Notes under the pieces: model-generated
The model's input: only the letters and a program-made list of their open reading frames with translations
The model's database searches: none
What the model was told of the DNA's origin: nothing
Shown: piece by piece, positions 50,269-58,378 of the stretch
Layout of the letters: each line of letters begins with the position of its first letter
Position numbering within the stretch: position 1 is the stretch's first letter
Program-made: the position numbers and the translations under genes
Assembly: GCA_964615765.1 (NCBI GenBank)
Contig: CAZTQN010000010.1
Coordinates: 55,347 to 119,346, forward strand
Reading direction: 5' to 3'
DNA: 64,000 nucleotides
From: CAZTQN01 sp964615765
Lineage (GTDB): Bacteria; Planctomycetota; Phycisphaerae; Phycisphaerales; UBA1924

Positions 50269-50390
50269 ATGTCGTGGAAGACACGTACTGTCAAGTTCTA
50301 CGCGTGTGAAGATGGGAAGTTCCAACCGCTCAGCAAGTCGGAAGCGATTTCCCGCGCGCTCGGTCGCCAATCACAAACTTGTGCGTGCGC
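50269..50390 (+). pseudogene. possible gene fragment, lower GC
   Basis: An ATG opens a frame reading MSWKTRTVKFYACEDGKF and then QPLSKSEAISRALG, which looks like the start of a real globular protein and is less GC-rich than the neighbours. After about 35 residues it runs into the antisense of the mutase gene and loses any protein-like character. It may be a remnant truncated by a rearrangement. No family was recognised and chance cannot be excluded. Confidence 0.2.
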
Positions 50391-51938
50391 TCACCCCCCG
50401 ATCGCCCGCTCCGCATCGCCCAGGATCGCTTCCGCGTCCGCCGTCGTCGGGGCTTCGGCGATCAGGCGCATGATCGGCTCGGTATTGCTCCCGCGCACGT
50501 GCAGCCACGCCCGCCCTGTGCCGCTGGGTGCGCGTTCGAAATCGACGCGCACGCCGTCGCGCGTGTCCAGACGCTGGTCGGCGAAGCGCTTGGCGACCGC
50601 GCCCGCGGCCCGCACCGCCGCCGCCGGGTCCGGCAGGTCGACCTTCCGCTTCACGATCGCGTAGGTCGGAATATCCGCGACCACCGCGCTCAGCGGCTTG
50701 CCCGTGCGCGCCAGCAGCGCCAGCACCAGGCCCATCGCCCCGATGGAATCGCGGATGTACGTCACCGCGGGCCAGATGACCCCGCCGTTGCCCTCCCCGC
50801 CTAGCACCGCGCCGTGGGCCTTCATCGCCTCGACGACGTTGGCCTCGCCCACGGGCGTGCGGACGACGCGTGCGCCGTAGCGAGCCGCGACGTCCTCGAT
50901 CATGCGGCTGGTCGAAAGGTTCGTGCAGATGACCGCGCCGGCGGTCGCCTTCCCCTGCGCCTGCATCGCGCCCAGCAGCGCCTCGCCCGCGAGCGCCAGC
51001 GTGTACTCCTCGCCGATGTACGTGCCCCGCTCGTCGATGATGGCCAGGCGGTCCGCGTCGGGGTCCTGCGCGAAGCCGGCGTCGGCCCGCTTCTCGAGCG
51101 TGAACTTGGCCAGGTGCGTGAGGTTCTCCTTCAGCGGCTCGGGCGCGTGCGGGAAGATGCCGTTGTCCCCCGCGCCGAGGTGGTGCTTCAGTCGCTGGCC
51201 CAGGAACATCGCCGCGCCTTCGACGCCCGAAGCGTTCACACTGTCGACCACGCACGAGACGCTCTGCATGCGCCGGTCGTCGACGACGCCGATGTCCTGG
51301 AGCGCCTGACGGACAATCTCCAGGTGCGCGTTCACGCCCGCGCTGCCCAGCCCGAGGGCCGCCCCGCTCGGCGCAAGTTCAACCCGCCCGGCCGACGCGG
51401 GGTCGACGCCGTGCGCCCCGGTCTGCACCGCGGCCTTGAACCGCGCGATGACCTGGTCGGCCATCACCTTGTCGGGCGCGCAGGCGCTGACGGCTCCCGG
51501 CTTGGCCCGCGGGCCGGAGAGTTCGCGCACGATCGGCTTGAGCCCGTTCCACTGCTGCGGGTTGTGGCTCGCCGTCACCACCAGCCCGCCCGCCGCCCCG
51601 ACCCGGTCGACCATGATCCCGACGCTCGCCGTCATCGCGACGCCCAGGTCGAGCACGTCGCACCCGCTCGCCGCGAGCCCGGCGGCGGCCGCCTGCGCGA
51701 TGATGGACCCGGCCAGGCGCCCGTCACGCCCCATGACCACGCGCGTCCTCGCGTCCGCCCCCCCACCGCCACCACCCGCCGCCGCCCGCTGCTCGCGCAG
51801 ATACGCGCCGAGCACCATCCCGTACCGGGCAGCGACCTCCGGGGTCATGGTGCGACCGAAGATCCCGCGGCAGCCGCTGATGCTCAGCATCAGCGGCGCG
51901 ATCGCGCCCACATCCGTTGTGCCCGACTGATTGGACAT
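50391..51938 (-). CDS. phosphohexomutase (phosphoglucosamine/phosphomannomutase family)
   Basis: A 515-residue member of the alpha-D-phosphohexomutase superfamily. The phosphoserine loop is VVTASHNPQQWNG. The metal-binding loop is AQDPDADRLAIID, the sugar-binding loop GGEGNGGVIWP, and the phosphate-binding loop is RGSNTEPIMRLIAEA. A Gly-rich insertion (about residues 54-62) interrupts the first domain. The loops cannot separate GlmM from a mannose or glucose mutase with confidence; the N-terminal SISGCRGIFGRTMTPE is GlmM-like. It supplies sugar-1-phosphates, consistent with the glycosyltransferases further upstream on the same strand. Confidence 0.9.
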   Translation of the reverse strand: MSNQSGTTDVGAIAPLMLSISGCRGIFGRTMTPEVAARYGMVLGAYLREQRAAAGGGGGGADARTRVVMGRDGRLAGSIIAQAAAAGLAASGCDVLDLGVAMTASVGIMVDRVGAAGGLVVTASHNPQQWNGLKPIVRELSGPRAKPGAVSACAPDKVMADQVIARFKAAVQTGAHGVDPASAGRVELAPSGAALGLGSAGVNAHLEIVRQALQDIGVVDDRRMQSVSCVVDSVNASGVEGAAMFLGQRLKHHLGAGDNGIFPHAPEPLKENLTHLAKFTLEKRADAGFAQDPDADRLAIIDERGTYIGEEYTLALAGEALLGAMQAQGKATAGAVICTNLSTSRMIEDVAARYGARVVRTPVGEANVVEAMKAHGAVLGGEGNGGVIWPAVTYIRDSIGAMGLVLALLARTGKPLSAVVADIPTYAIVKRKVDLPDPAAAVRAAGAVAKRFADQRLDTRDGVRVDFERAPSGTGRAWLHVRGSNTEPIMRLIAEAPTTADAEAILGDAERAIGG

Positions 51939-51965
51939 GTCCCTGGTCCTCCTGCCTCGCGGCGG

Positions 51966-52466
51966 TCACGGCGTGCGGATCGCCGCCCCGGCCTGTTCGA
52001 TCCAGCGCTTCAGCGCCGGGGCCGTGACATACCCCTCGACGCGCGACAGTTCCTTGTCCCCATGGAAGAGCACCGTGGTCGGCATCGACTCGATCCCGTT
52101 GGCTTCCGCCGTCGCCGACTGCTCGTCCACGTCCACCATCACCGCCACCCCGCTGGCCCGGATCGCCGCCTCGACGGAGGCGTCGACCCACGTGGTGCGC
52201 TTCATGCGCTGGCACGGCGGGCACCACGAGGCCGTGAAGTTCGCCACCACCAGCCCCTTGCCCGGTGTGGTCTTCGCCGCCGCCTGTGCTTCCTGCAGCG
52301 TCAGCCCGCTCGCGAAGATCGGCGGCGTCGGCGCAGGCGAGCCCGTCGAGGCCCGGTACATGAACCACACCGCCCCGATCACCAGCAGCACCGGGACCAG
52401 GATGCGCAGTTCCCAGTTCGGGCGGCGCTTGGCGGGCATGTCCGAGGCGGCGTCAGCGAGATGCAT
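51966..52466 (-). CDS. membrane-anchored thioredoxin-like protein
   Basis: A 166-residue protein. After a short basic start there is one membrane helix (ILVPVLLVIGAVWFMYRAS) and then a thioredoxin fold (GLVVANFTASWCPPCQRMKRTTW) with the active site CPPC. The cis-proline strand is ESMPTTVLFHGDKEL. The domain should face the periplasm as a thiol-disulfide reductase or cytochrome-maturation type protein. ATG 52466 is chosen; an in-frame ATG 27 bases later (MPAKRRPN) is an alternative. The mutase gene starts 27 bases after its stop. Confidence 0.85.
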   Translation of the reverse strand: MHLADAASDMPAKRRPNWELRILVPVLLVIGAVWFMYRASTGSPAPTPPIFASGLTLQEAQAAAKTTPGKGLVVANFTASWCPPCQRMKRTTWVDASVEAAIRASGVAVMVDVDEQSATAEANGIESMPTTVLFHGDKELSRVEGYVTAPALKRWIEQAGAAIRTP

Positions 52467-52547
52467 GCGCGATTGTTGCCCGCCCGCTCGCCCGCGTCGC
52501 CCGTTCGGGCCACGCACGCGATGATCGTGCACGCTGCTCAATGCGGA

Positions 52548-55007
52548 TCAGATCGCCCCGCCCGGCACGCCGCCCCCGTGCTTCATGCGGCTGTACACCT
52601 TCACCAGCGGGAACTGCTTGACGCTGCGGATGAAGCGGTAGGCGCGGCTGGCCTGCACGCGGGCCAGGGCCTCGCGCGGGTCTTCCACGTGCAAGCCGCG
52701 TTCCCAGTCCGGCCCCCAGCGCAGCCGCGCGATCACGCGGTACGCCGCCGCCTGCTTCACACGCTGCACCGCGCGCCACGACGACGCGCTCTGGATCGTG
52801 TGCAAGACGGCCTGCGCCGACTGCTTCGACGCCGCCTCCGTCTGCTCGCTCGTCGCCGCCATCTCGCGGTACTTCCAGAGGTCATCGGCCAGCGCGTCCA
52901 GTCGCACGGCCTCGACGGCCAGGCGGGCCATCTCCGTCGCCAGGGCCGGGCTCGGCCGCTCGCGCGGCTCGGCCTTGTGCAGCTCGATCGCCCGATCGAA
53001 CAGCTCGACCATCCGGTCGCCCATCGCCGAGAGCTGGTACCCGCTGATGATCCGCCGACGGGCCGCCTTGCCCATCCGCCGACGCTTGTCCGGCTTGGCG
53101 ATCAGGTCCGACAGGATCGCGGCGTACACGATCGACTGCCGCTCCGGCGCCAGTTTGTGGCTGATGAGCACGCCCGTGTCGCGCGTCACCAGTTCCGGCT
53201 GCCCGCCCACGTCCGCCCCGACGACCGTCAACTCCGCGCACATCGCCTCGTAGATCGAGACCGCGATCCCCTCCCACTTGCTGGGCAGGAAGTACACGTC
53301 GCTGGCGGCGTACAGCTCGGGCATGCCTTCCGTCGGCACGGCCCCGAGCATGCGCACATGCCCCCACAGCCCGTGCTCGGACCAGAACGCCTCCATCCGG
53401 CCCCGGTCCTCGCCGTCGCCCGCGACCAAGGCCACGAACGGCTTGCCGCGCTGGGCCACGCGCCGCACCGTGTCGGCGAAGACCATCGGCTGCTTCTGGC
53501 TCATCAACCGCCCGGCGTAGAGCAGCACGGGCGTGCGCGCGTCGATGTTCAGGCGGCGCCGGACGCGCTCGCGGGCCCGCTCGTCGGCCCGCCAAGTGCT
53601 CGGGTCGACGTTGGTCGTGCACACCGTCGCCCGCTCCGGCTTCGCGCCACGCTCGGTCTGCCACCGCCGAACGTGCTCGGACGAGGCGATGTTCAGATCC
53701 AGCAGCGGCTGCCACCCCGCCGCCAAGCGCGGGTAGCCCCCGTTCTTCCAGTACCACTCCTCCATGTGCACGTAGTCGACAAACGCCGGCCCCGGGCAGT
53801 GGGCCCGCAGGTAGGGCAGCAGCGTGTACGACAACTCGCTGTTGGAGATGCACACGACGTCCGGCTGGCGGGAGTTGATCAGGTACGCGAGCAGCCGCGG
53901 GAAGTGCGGGAGCGTCGCCAGGTGCCCCAGCATGAAGATGTCCGGCGTCACCTTGGCGAAGTCCGGCAGCCACGGGTGCCCGTTGAGGGTCGTGGCCATC
54001 GACACTTCCCACCCGCGCCCGGCGAGCTGCTTGATCAGGTCCAGGTTGAACTTGTCCGCCCCGCCCATGCGCAGCCACGGCACCAGCATGAACATCCGCC
54101 GGCGCTCTTTCGCCAGGTCGTTGCGGATGTTCAGCGGCGCGGGGATGTCCGCGTACGGCAGATGCCACGCCCGCGACGGCCTCGGGAACTGGTGCTGCGT
54201 ATACAAGCGCGGGAACCGCGCCGGCAGCGTCTGCCGGAACCGCTCGTGGGCTTCCCACGTCCGCATGTTCGCCCAGTCGTCGTGCTGGCGCGGCCGCCTT
54301 CGGTACCAGTCGAAGTGCTCGTTGATCGTCTCGCCCCAGTGCCCGTGCTCGGCCATCCGCAGCCAGAACTCCCAGTCCTCCAGCCCGTCGCGGATCGCCT
54401 CGTCGAACAGCCCCACCTGCTCGGCGATCTTCCGGCGCACCATCGCGCAGATCGTCACGTGGTTGTTCTTCAGGAACTCCGCGCCCCAGTCGAACCCGCG
54501 GTCCCACAAGTACTGCTGCGCCCCGAAGCCCACGTTCCGCCCGTTGACGAACGCGAACTCCGGGTTGCACTCCAGGTGCAGCAGGCACTTCTCGACCGTC
54601 GTCGGCTCCATCAGATCATCGGCGTCGAGCTGGTACACATACGGCGATCGCGCCAGCGCATAGCCCGTGTTCCGCGTCGCCGACGGACCGCGGTTCACCG
54701 GGTGGTCCACCACGCGCACGCGCGGGTCGCGCCGGCTCAGCGCCCGGTACTCGTCGAGCACCTCCAGCGCCTCGGGCTTGGTCGAGGCGTCGTTGACGAT
54801 GATCCACTCGAAGTTCTGCAGCGACTGCCCGAGCACGCACCGGGCCGTGTCGTGAAACACGCGCCCCACGTTGAAGAACGGCGTCAGGATCGTCGCCGCC
54901 GGCGCCCGGCCCAGGTCCTCCGCCCCGAGCCCGCTCGCGTACGACCACCGGGGGCGGTGAGCGCTGAACGGGGTCGACTCGAAGTTGGGACTGCGCGGAT
55001 CAATCAT
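52548..55007 (-). CDS. bifunctional-looking glycosyltransferase, GT2 fused to GT4
   Basis: An 819-residue protein. Residues ~35-260 are a GT-A fold family 2 domain (ATILTPFFNVGRVFHDTARC; EWIIVNDAS; the DxD-type motif QLDADDLMEP; EDWEFWLRMAEHG). Residues ~330-690 are a GT-B fold family 4 domain, beginning FMLVPWLRMGGADKFNLDL and with the donor site PVLLYAGRLMSQKQPMVF ... SKWEGIAVSIYEAMCAELTVVG. A helical C-terminal part follows (ALATEMARLAVEAVRLDALADDLWKYREM), then a basic tail. It has no membrane helices. It probably builds a surface glycan with two linkages. The neighbouring gene is a shortened paralogue. Confidence 0.9.
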   Translation of the reverse strand: MIDPRSPNFESTPFSAHRPRWSYASGLGAEDLGRAPAATILTPFFNVGRVFHDTARCVLGQSLQNFEWIIVNDASTKPEALEVLDEYRALSRRDPRVRVVDHPVNRGPSATRNTGYALARSPYVYQLDADDLMEPTTVEKCLLHLECNPEFAFVNGRNVGFGAQQYLWDRGFDWGAEFLKNNHVTICAMVRRKIAEQVGLFDEAIRDGLEDWEFWLRMAEHGHWGETINEHFDWYRRRPRQHDDWANMRTWEAHERFRQTLPARFPRLYTQHQFPRPSRAWHLPYADIPAPLNIRNDLAKERRRMFMLVPWLRMGGADKFNLDLIKQLAGRGWEVSMATTLNGHPWLPDFAKVTPDIFMLGHLATLPHFPRLLAYLINSRQPDVVCISNSELSYTLLPYLRAHCPGPAFVDYVHMEEWYWKNGGYPRLAAGWQPLLDLNIASSEHVRRWQTERGAKPERATVCTTNVDPSTWRADERARERVRRRLNIDARTPVLLYAGRLMSQKQPMVFADTVRRVAQRGKPFVALVAGDGEDRGRMEAFWSEHGLWGHVRMLGAVPTEGMPELYAASDVYFLPSKWEGIAVSIYEAMCAELTVVGADVGGQPELVTRDTGVLISHKLAPERQSIVYAAILSDLIAKPDKRRRMGKAARRRIISGYQLSAMGDRMVELFDRAIELHKAEPRERPSPALATEMARLAVEAVRLDALADDLWKYREMAATSEQTEAASKQSAQAVLHTIQSASSWRAVQRVKQAAAYRVIARLRWGPDWERGLHVEDPREALARVQASRAYRFIRSVKQFPLVKVYSRMKHGGGVPGGAI

Positions 55008-55172
55008 GCGAAGATCAGGTCTGGCGGCCTATTCGTCGTGAGTCGGCGTGCGCGGACGCGGTGGATCGGGACAGTAGGCTCCGCGCTCGCCTCGCCCCGC
55101 CGGACACCGCGCCCGGGCGGGGCGAAAACCACCCAGATTCTCATGAGAGCGTGCCGCGCATCGGCCCGTCTG

Positions 55173-56798
55173 TCAAGCCGACGCCGACGGCCCCGCGCCC
55201 CCGGTCACCCGCCGCCACAGTTCGTCGGCCAGGCGCTGCACGCGCACCATTTCCACCGCCTGCACCAACATTTCCTGCAGCAAACCCGGGGACAGTTCCG
55301 GATCGGTGCTCGCGGTGCGGCGCCGAGCGGCGTCCGCCAGCGGCCCGCCCGCCGCCCGCCCCAGCGCCGCATGATCCCCCGCCGGGACGTCGCAGACCGC
55401 GACCTTCGCCGGGTCGCGCCCGCGGGCCGTCATCCACGCCGCCAGTTCGCGCGTCGCGACCAGGCTCAGGTCGATCTGCCCCGCCGCCCCCCACGCGACG
55501 CTGTCGCGAGCATGCCCGCCGCGGCGCCACGATTCGTCGACTCCGTGCGTGAAGTCGACCACCGCGGGGCTCGACGCCGAGGCCCGCAGATACCCGCTGA
55601 TCGCGTACGCCACATCCCACCCGCAGATGATCACCGCGCTGGCCCCGCGCGACTCGATCAGATGCCGCATGAAGCCGGGATGAAATCTGGCCGGGCCGTA
55701 GTGATCGAGCACGAACACGTCCGGCGTGACGCGGGCCGCGGCGGCCATCGCTGAAAGTTCACCCGTCTCGGCGCACACCGTCGCGTTCCACCCGACATCC
55801 TGCAGCCCGCGGGCCAAATCCAAGAGGTGCCGCGTCAGCCACGAGTCGTCCAGCCGCCCGCCCAGCAGCACCACGCCGGGCCGATCCTGCTTCAGCGGGT
55901 TGACCAGCCCCGCGTCCATCGGGACTTCGTCGAGGGCCTGCGGCGTGTCGCGGGCCGCTGCGGGCCAAGCGCCGGAGAAGATCCGCGGGAACCGCTCGCG
56001 CAGCCCGGCGCGGAACGCCTCGCGGGCGCGGTCGCTCTCGAGATTCGACCACGGCCCGCTGTCGCCCTCGGCCCGTCGCCGGTACCACTCCAGGTATTCG
56101 GGGATCGTGCATCCCCACCGCCCGCGCTCGGCACAGCGCAGCCAGAACTCCCAGTCTTCCGACCCGCCGCGGATCGTCTCGTCGAACCAGCCGACATGAT
56201 CCACCAGCGACCGGCGCAGCATGCCCGTCGCCGTGACCAGGTTTTGCTCAAGAAACGCCGGGCCGTCGTGGAACCCGTGGCTCCACAAGTACTCCTGCCC
56301 GCCGAAGCCGATGCCCAGACCGTGTGCGACGTCGAACGCGGGGCACGCCCCTAGCGTCAGGGCCGACTTTTCCAAGGTCGTCGGCTCGATCAGGTCATCG
56401 GCGTCGATGAGGAACACGTACGCCGCCCGAGCCAGGCGCACGCCCGTGTTCCGCGCGGCGGAGATCCCGCGGTTGCGTTCATGATCCACCACGCGCACCC
56501 GAGGGTCGCGCGCGCTCAGGTCGCGATACGCCCGCAGCGTCTCTGCCGCCTCGGGCGACGTGCTCCCGTCGTTCACGATGATCCACTCGAACGTCTGGAG
56601 CGACTGCCCGAGCACGCACCGCGCCGTCTGCGCCATCAGCGCGGCGTCCGGATTGAACACCGGCGTCACCACCGAGACCTGCGGCACAAACGTCCGCACG
56701 CGCGGGTCGTCCGGGTTCATCGCGTACATCCGCCCCGTCCGCTCCGGACCGGGCTGGGCCGGCGTGCTCGCGAAGTTGGGGGCCCGCGGGTCGATCAT
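55173..56798 (-). CDS. family 2 glycosyltransferase, shortened paralogue of the GT2-GT4 protein
   Basis: A 541-residue protein starting MIDPRAPNFASTP, nearly identical in pattern to the MIDPRSPNFESTP start of the gene downstream. The GT2 domain is complete (VSVVTPVFNPDAALMAQTARC; EWIIVNDGS; IDADDLIEP; EDWEFWLRCAERG). A partial GT-B N-terminal half follows (PGVVLLGGRLDDSWLTRHLLDLARGLQDVGWNATV ... DVFVLDHYGPARF). The donor-binding Rossmann half is missing, and the chain joins directly to the conserved tail QEMLVQAVEMVRVQRLADELWRR. It is therefore a duplicate with an internal loss. The GT2 activity may remain. Confidence 0.87.
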   Translation of the reverse strand: MIDPRAPNFASTPAQPGPERTGRMYAMNPDDPRVRTFVPQVSVVTPVFNPDAALMAQTARCVLGQSLQTFEWIIVNDGSTSPEAAETLRAYRDLSARDPRVRVVDHERNRGISAARNTGVRLARAAYVFLIDADDLIEPTTLEKSALTLGACPAFDVAHGLGIGFGGQEYLWSHGFHDGPAFLEQNLVTATGMLRRSLVDHVGWFDETIRGGSEDWEFWLRCAERGRWGCTIPEYLEWYRRRAEGDSGPWSNLESDRAREAFRAGLRERFPRIFSGAWPAAARDTPQALDEVPMDAGLVNPLKQDRPGVVLLGGRLDDSWLTRHLLDLARGLQDVGWNATVCAETGELSAMAAAARVTPDVFVLDHYGPARFHPGFMRHLIESRGASAVIICGWDVAYAISGYLRASASSPAVVDFTHGVDESWRRGGHARDSVAWGAAGQIDLSLVATRELAAWMTARGRDPAKVAVCDVPAGDHAALGRAAGGPLADAARRRTASTDPELSPGLLQEMLVQAVEMVRVQRLADELWRRVTGGAGPSASA

Positions 56799-56840
56799 CG
56801 GGGGCCACGATAGCGAGCCCGCGCGACGATCGGGACACGC

Positions 56841-58298
56841 TCACCGCCGCGCCATCTCGCGGACCTCGGGCCCATCACCCGAAAAGGCAAACCGCAGCGC
56901 ATGCTCCAGCCGCTCCGCCGCGCCGAGCAGCGACACGTCCGTCCCCGGCTGGAAGTGCACCGACACATCGTCCGGCGCCGTCGACGCACCCTCGAACATC
57001 GCCCGCCCCTCGCCCACCTCGCCCAGGATCACATCGGGCGCGAGCGTGCCGACGCGCGTGTTGTCCGCCAGCACCGTGTCGCCCAGCCCGAACCACACCC
57101 GCGCGGGCGACGGGTGCCCGTGCACCAGCGCCCGTGCGAAGCCCGTCTGAGCGCCCATCGGCAGGACCATCTGGTCGCACAGCGACACGCCGAACACGTC
57201 GCCGCGCCGCGAGCCGGCGAAGTACGCCAGTGTCGCGCCCAGGTTCTGCCCGTAGATCGCCGTCGACGCCGCGTCGCTCCGCACGTGGTACCGCGCCCGG
57301 ATCTCTGGCAACAGCGTGTCGGCCAGCAGATCCGCGAACGCCGCCCCACCGACCGCCGACGACCGAAAGATCTGCACCCACCCGCCCGTCCGCTCCGCCG
57401 TCACACCCGGCGCCGGCACGTCCGGATCGACCGGCACGTACTCGTCCAAGCGCATCGCCCCCGCGTGCGGCACGGCGACCACCACGGGCGGATCGATCGC
57501 CCCCGCGCCCGCCAGCCGCGTGATCGTCTCGTCAAACCGCAGCTCCCCCGCCTCACGCCCAACGCGCTCCAGGGCCATCTGCCCGTCCAGCACGACGACC
57601 ACGCGGTGCATCCGCCCCGCGGCGCTCGCGTCGTCATACCCCGGCGGCAGCCACACCCACACCGGGCGCTCCAGTCCAGCCGCCGCCCCGCCCCCGCCCT
57701 TCAGCGTTAGCGTCTCCACCCGCCCGTGCCGCACCCGCGGCGTCCACCCGACGCCCAGATTCTCCGGGTCGTTCGCCCGGCTGAACCGCTCCACCGACAT
57801 CTCCACCACCGCCCGCCCACGCCCCGCGAACCGCGACGCATCCAGCGACGGCATCCGCCGATTCTCGATCGAGAACCCCCACTGGTCCGTCTCACACTCC
57901 GCCCATGACCCGAGCGTGAACTTGAACTCCAGCGGGGCCGCCCCGTCGTCCCGCGGCACATCGATCGACCACCACCCGCCCTCCTCCGGCGTCAGCGCCC
58001 ACGCCGGGTCGCCGGCGCGCCATCCGTTGCGGTTGCTCGCCAGGTACATCGGCGTCGACGCCGACGCGCGCCCCGAGTCGTCGCGCACGCGCAGCCGCAC
58101 GCCCTCGCCCACGCGGTCGGCCGGGCTCAGCGGGCTGATCACCCCGCTCGCCACCGCACGCACCAGGAGCGGGTGGGTTGCGCCCGCCTGTTCCGCCTCC
58201 GGTGCGGCGTGACGCGAGAGCCCAAGAGCCCACGCGCCCGCCATCAACCCGCCAAAGAACACCACGTGCAGGGCCACGCTCGGGATGCGCACGCTCAT
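56841..58298 (-). CDS. esterase-family (D-type) alpha/beta protein with altered catalytic residues
   Basis: A 485-residue protein with an N-terminal membrane or signal helix (VALHVVFFGGLMAGAWALGL). A carbohydrate-binding-like beta domain follows (STPMYLASNRNGWRAGDPAWALTPEEGGWWSIDVP ... FKFTLGSWAECETD). The rest is an alpha/beta domain of the putative-esterase family (PVWVWLPPGYDD; HRVVVVLDGQMAL; VVVAVPHAGAMRLDEY). The nucleophile elbow reads YGQNLGATL instead of GxSxG, and the usual His region near the end reads FQPGTDVS. Catalytic Ser and His therefore seem lost. It lies just upstream of the glycosyltransferases on the same strand. Confidence 0.78.
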   Translation of the reverse strand: MSVRIPSVALHVVFFGGLMAGAWALGLSRHAAPEAEQAGATHPLLVRAVASGVISPLSPADRVGEGVRLRVRDDSGRASASTPMYLASNRNGWRAGDPAWALTPEEGGWWSIDVPRDDGAAPLEFKFTLGSWAECETDQWGFSIENRRMPSLDASRFAGRGRAVVEMSVERFSRANDPENLGVGWTPRVRHGRVETLTLKGGGGAAAGLERPVWVWLPPGYDDASAAGRMHRVVVVLDGQMALERVGREAGELRFDETITRLAGAGAIDPPVVVAVPHAGAMRLDEYVPVDPDVPAPGVTAERTGGWVQIFRSSAVGGAAFADLLADTLLPEIRARYHVRSDAASTAIYGQNLGATLAYFAGSRRGDVFGVSLCDQMVLPMGAQTGFARALVHGHPSPARVWFGLGDTVLADNTRVGTLAPDVILGEVGEGRAMFEGASTAPDDVSVHFQPGTDVSLLGAAERLEHALRFAFSGDGPEVREMARR

Positions 58299-58378
58299 GC
58301 CGCGTCCTCCTTCGCCCGCGTTACTGGGCGACGGCGACGCCGGGTTTCAGGCCCGCGCACACCCGATCAGACACCCGC

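Larger units (their letters stand above)
49947..50390. other. 444-base convergent intergenic region rich in repeats
   Basis: The gap between ilvE and the mutase gene holds, in order: a GGGCCGA tract, an intrinsic terminator, a GGTGCCC tract, and about 250 bases of lower-GC DNA with a possible gene fragment at 50269. No complete gene was found. Confidence 0.6.

Noticed and set aside
50814..55754. 1646-codon open frame on the plus strand antisense to the mutase and glycosyltransferase genes
   Set aside because: It is the shadow of well-supported minus-strand genes in very GC-rich DNA. Its translation is Arg/Pro/His-rich low complexity with no motifs.
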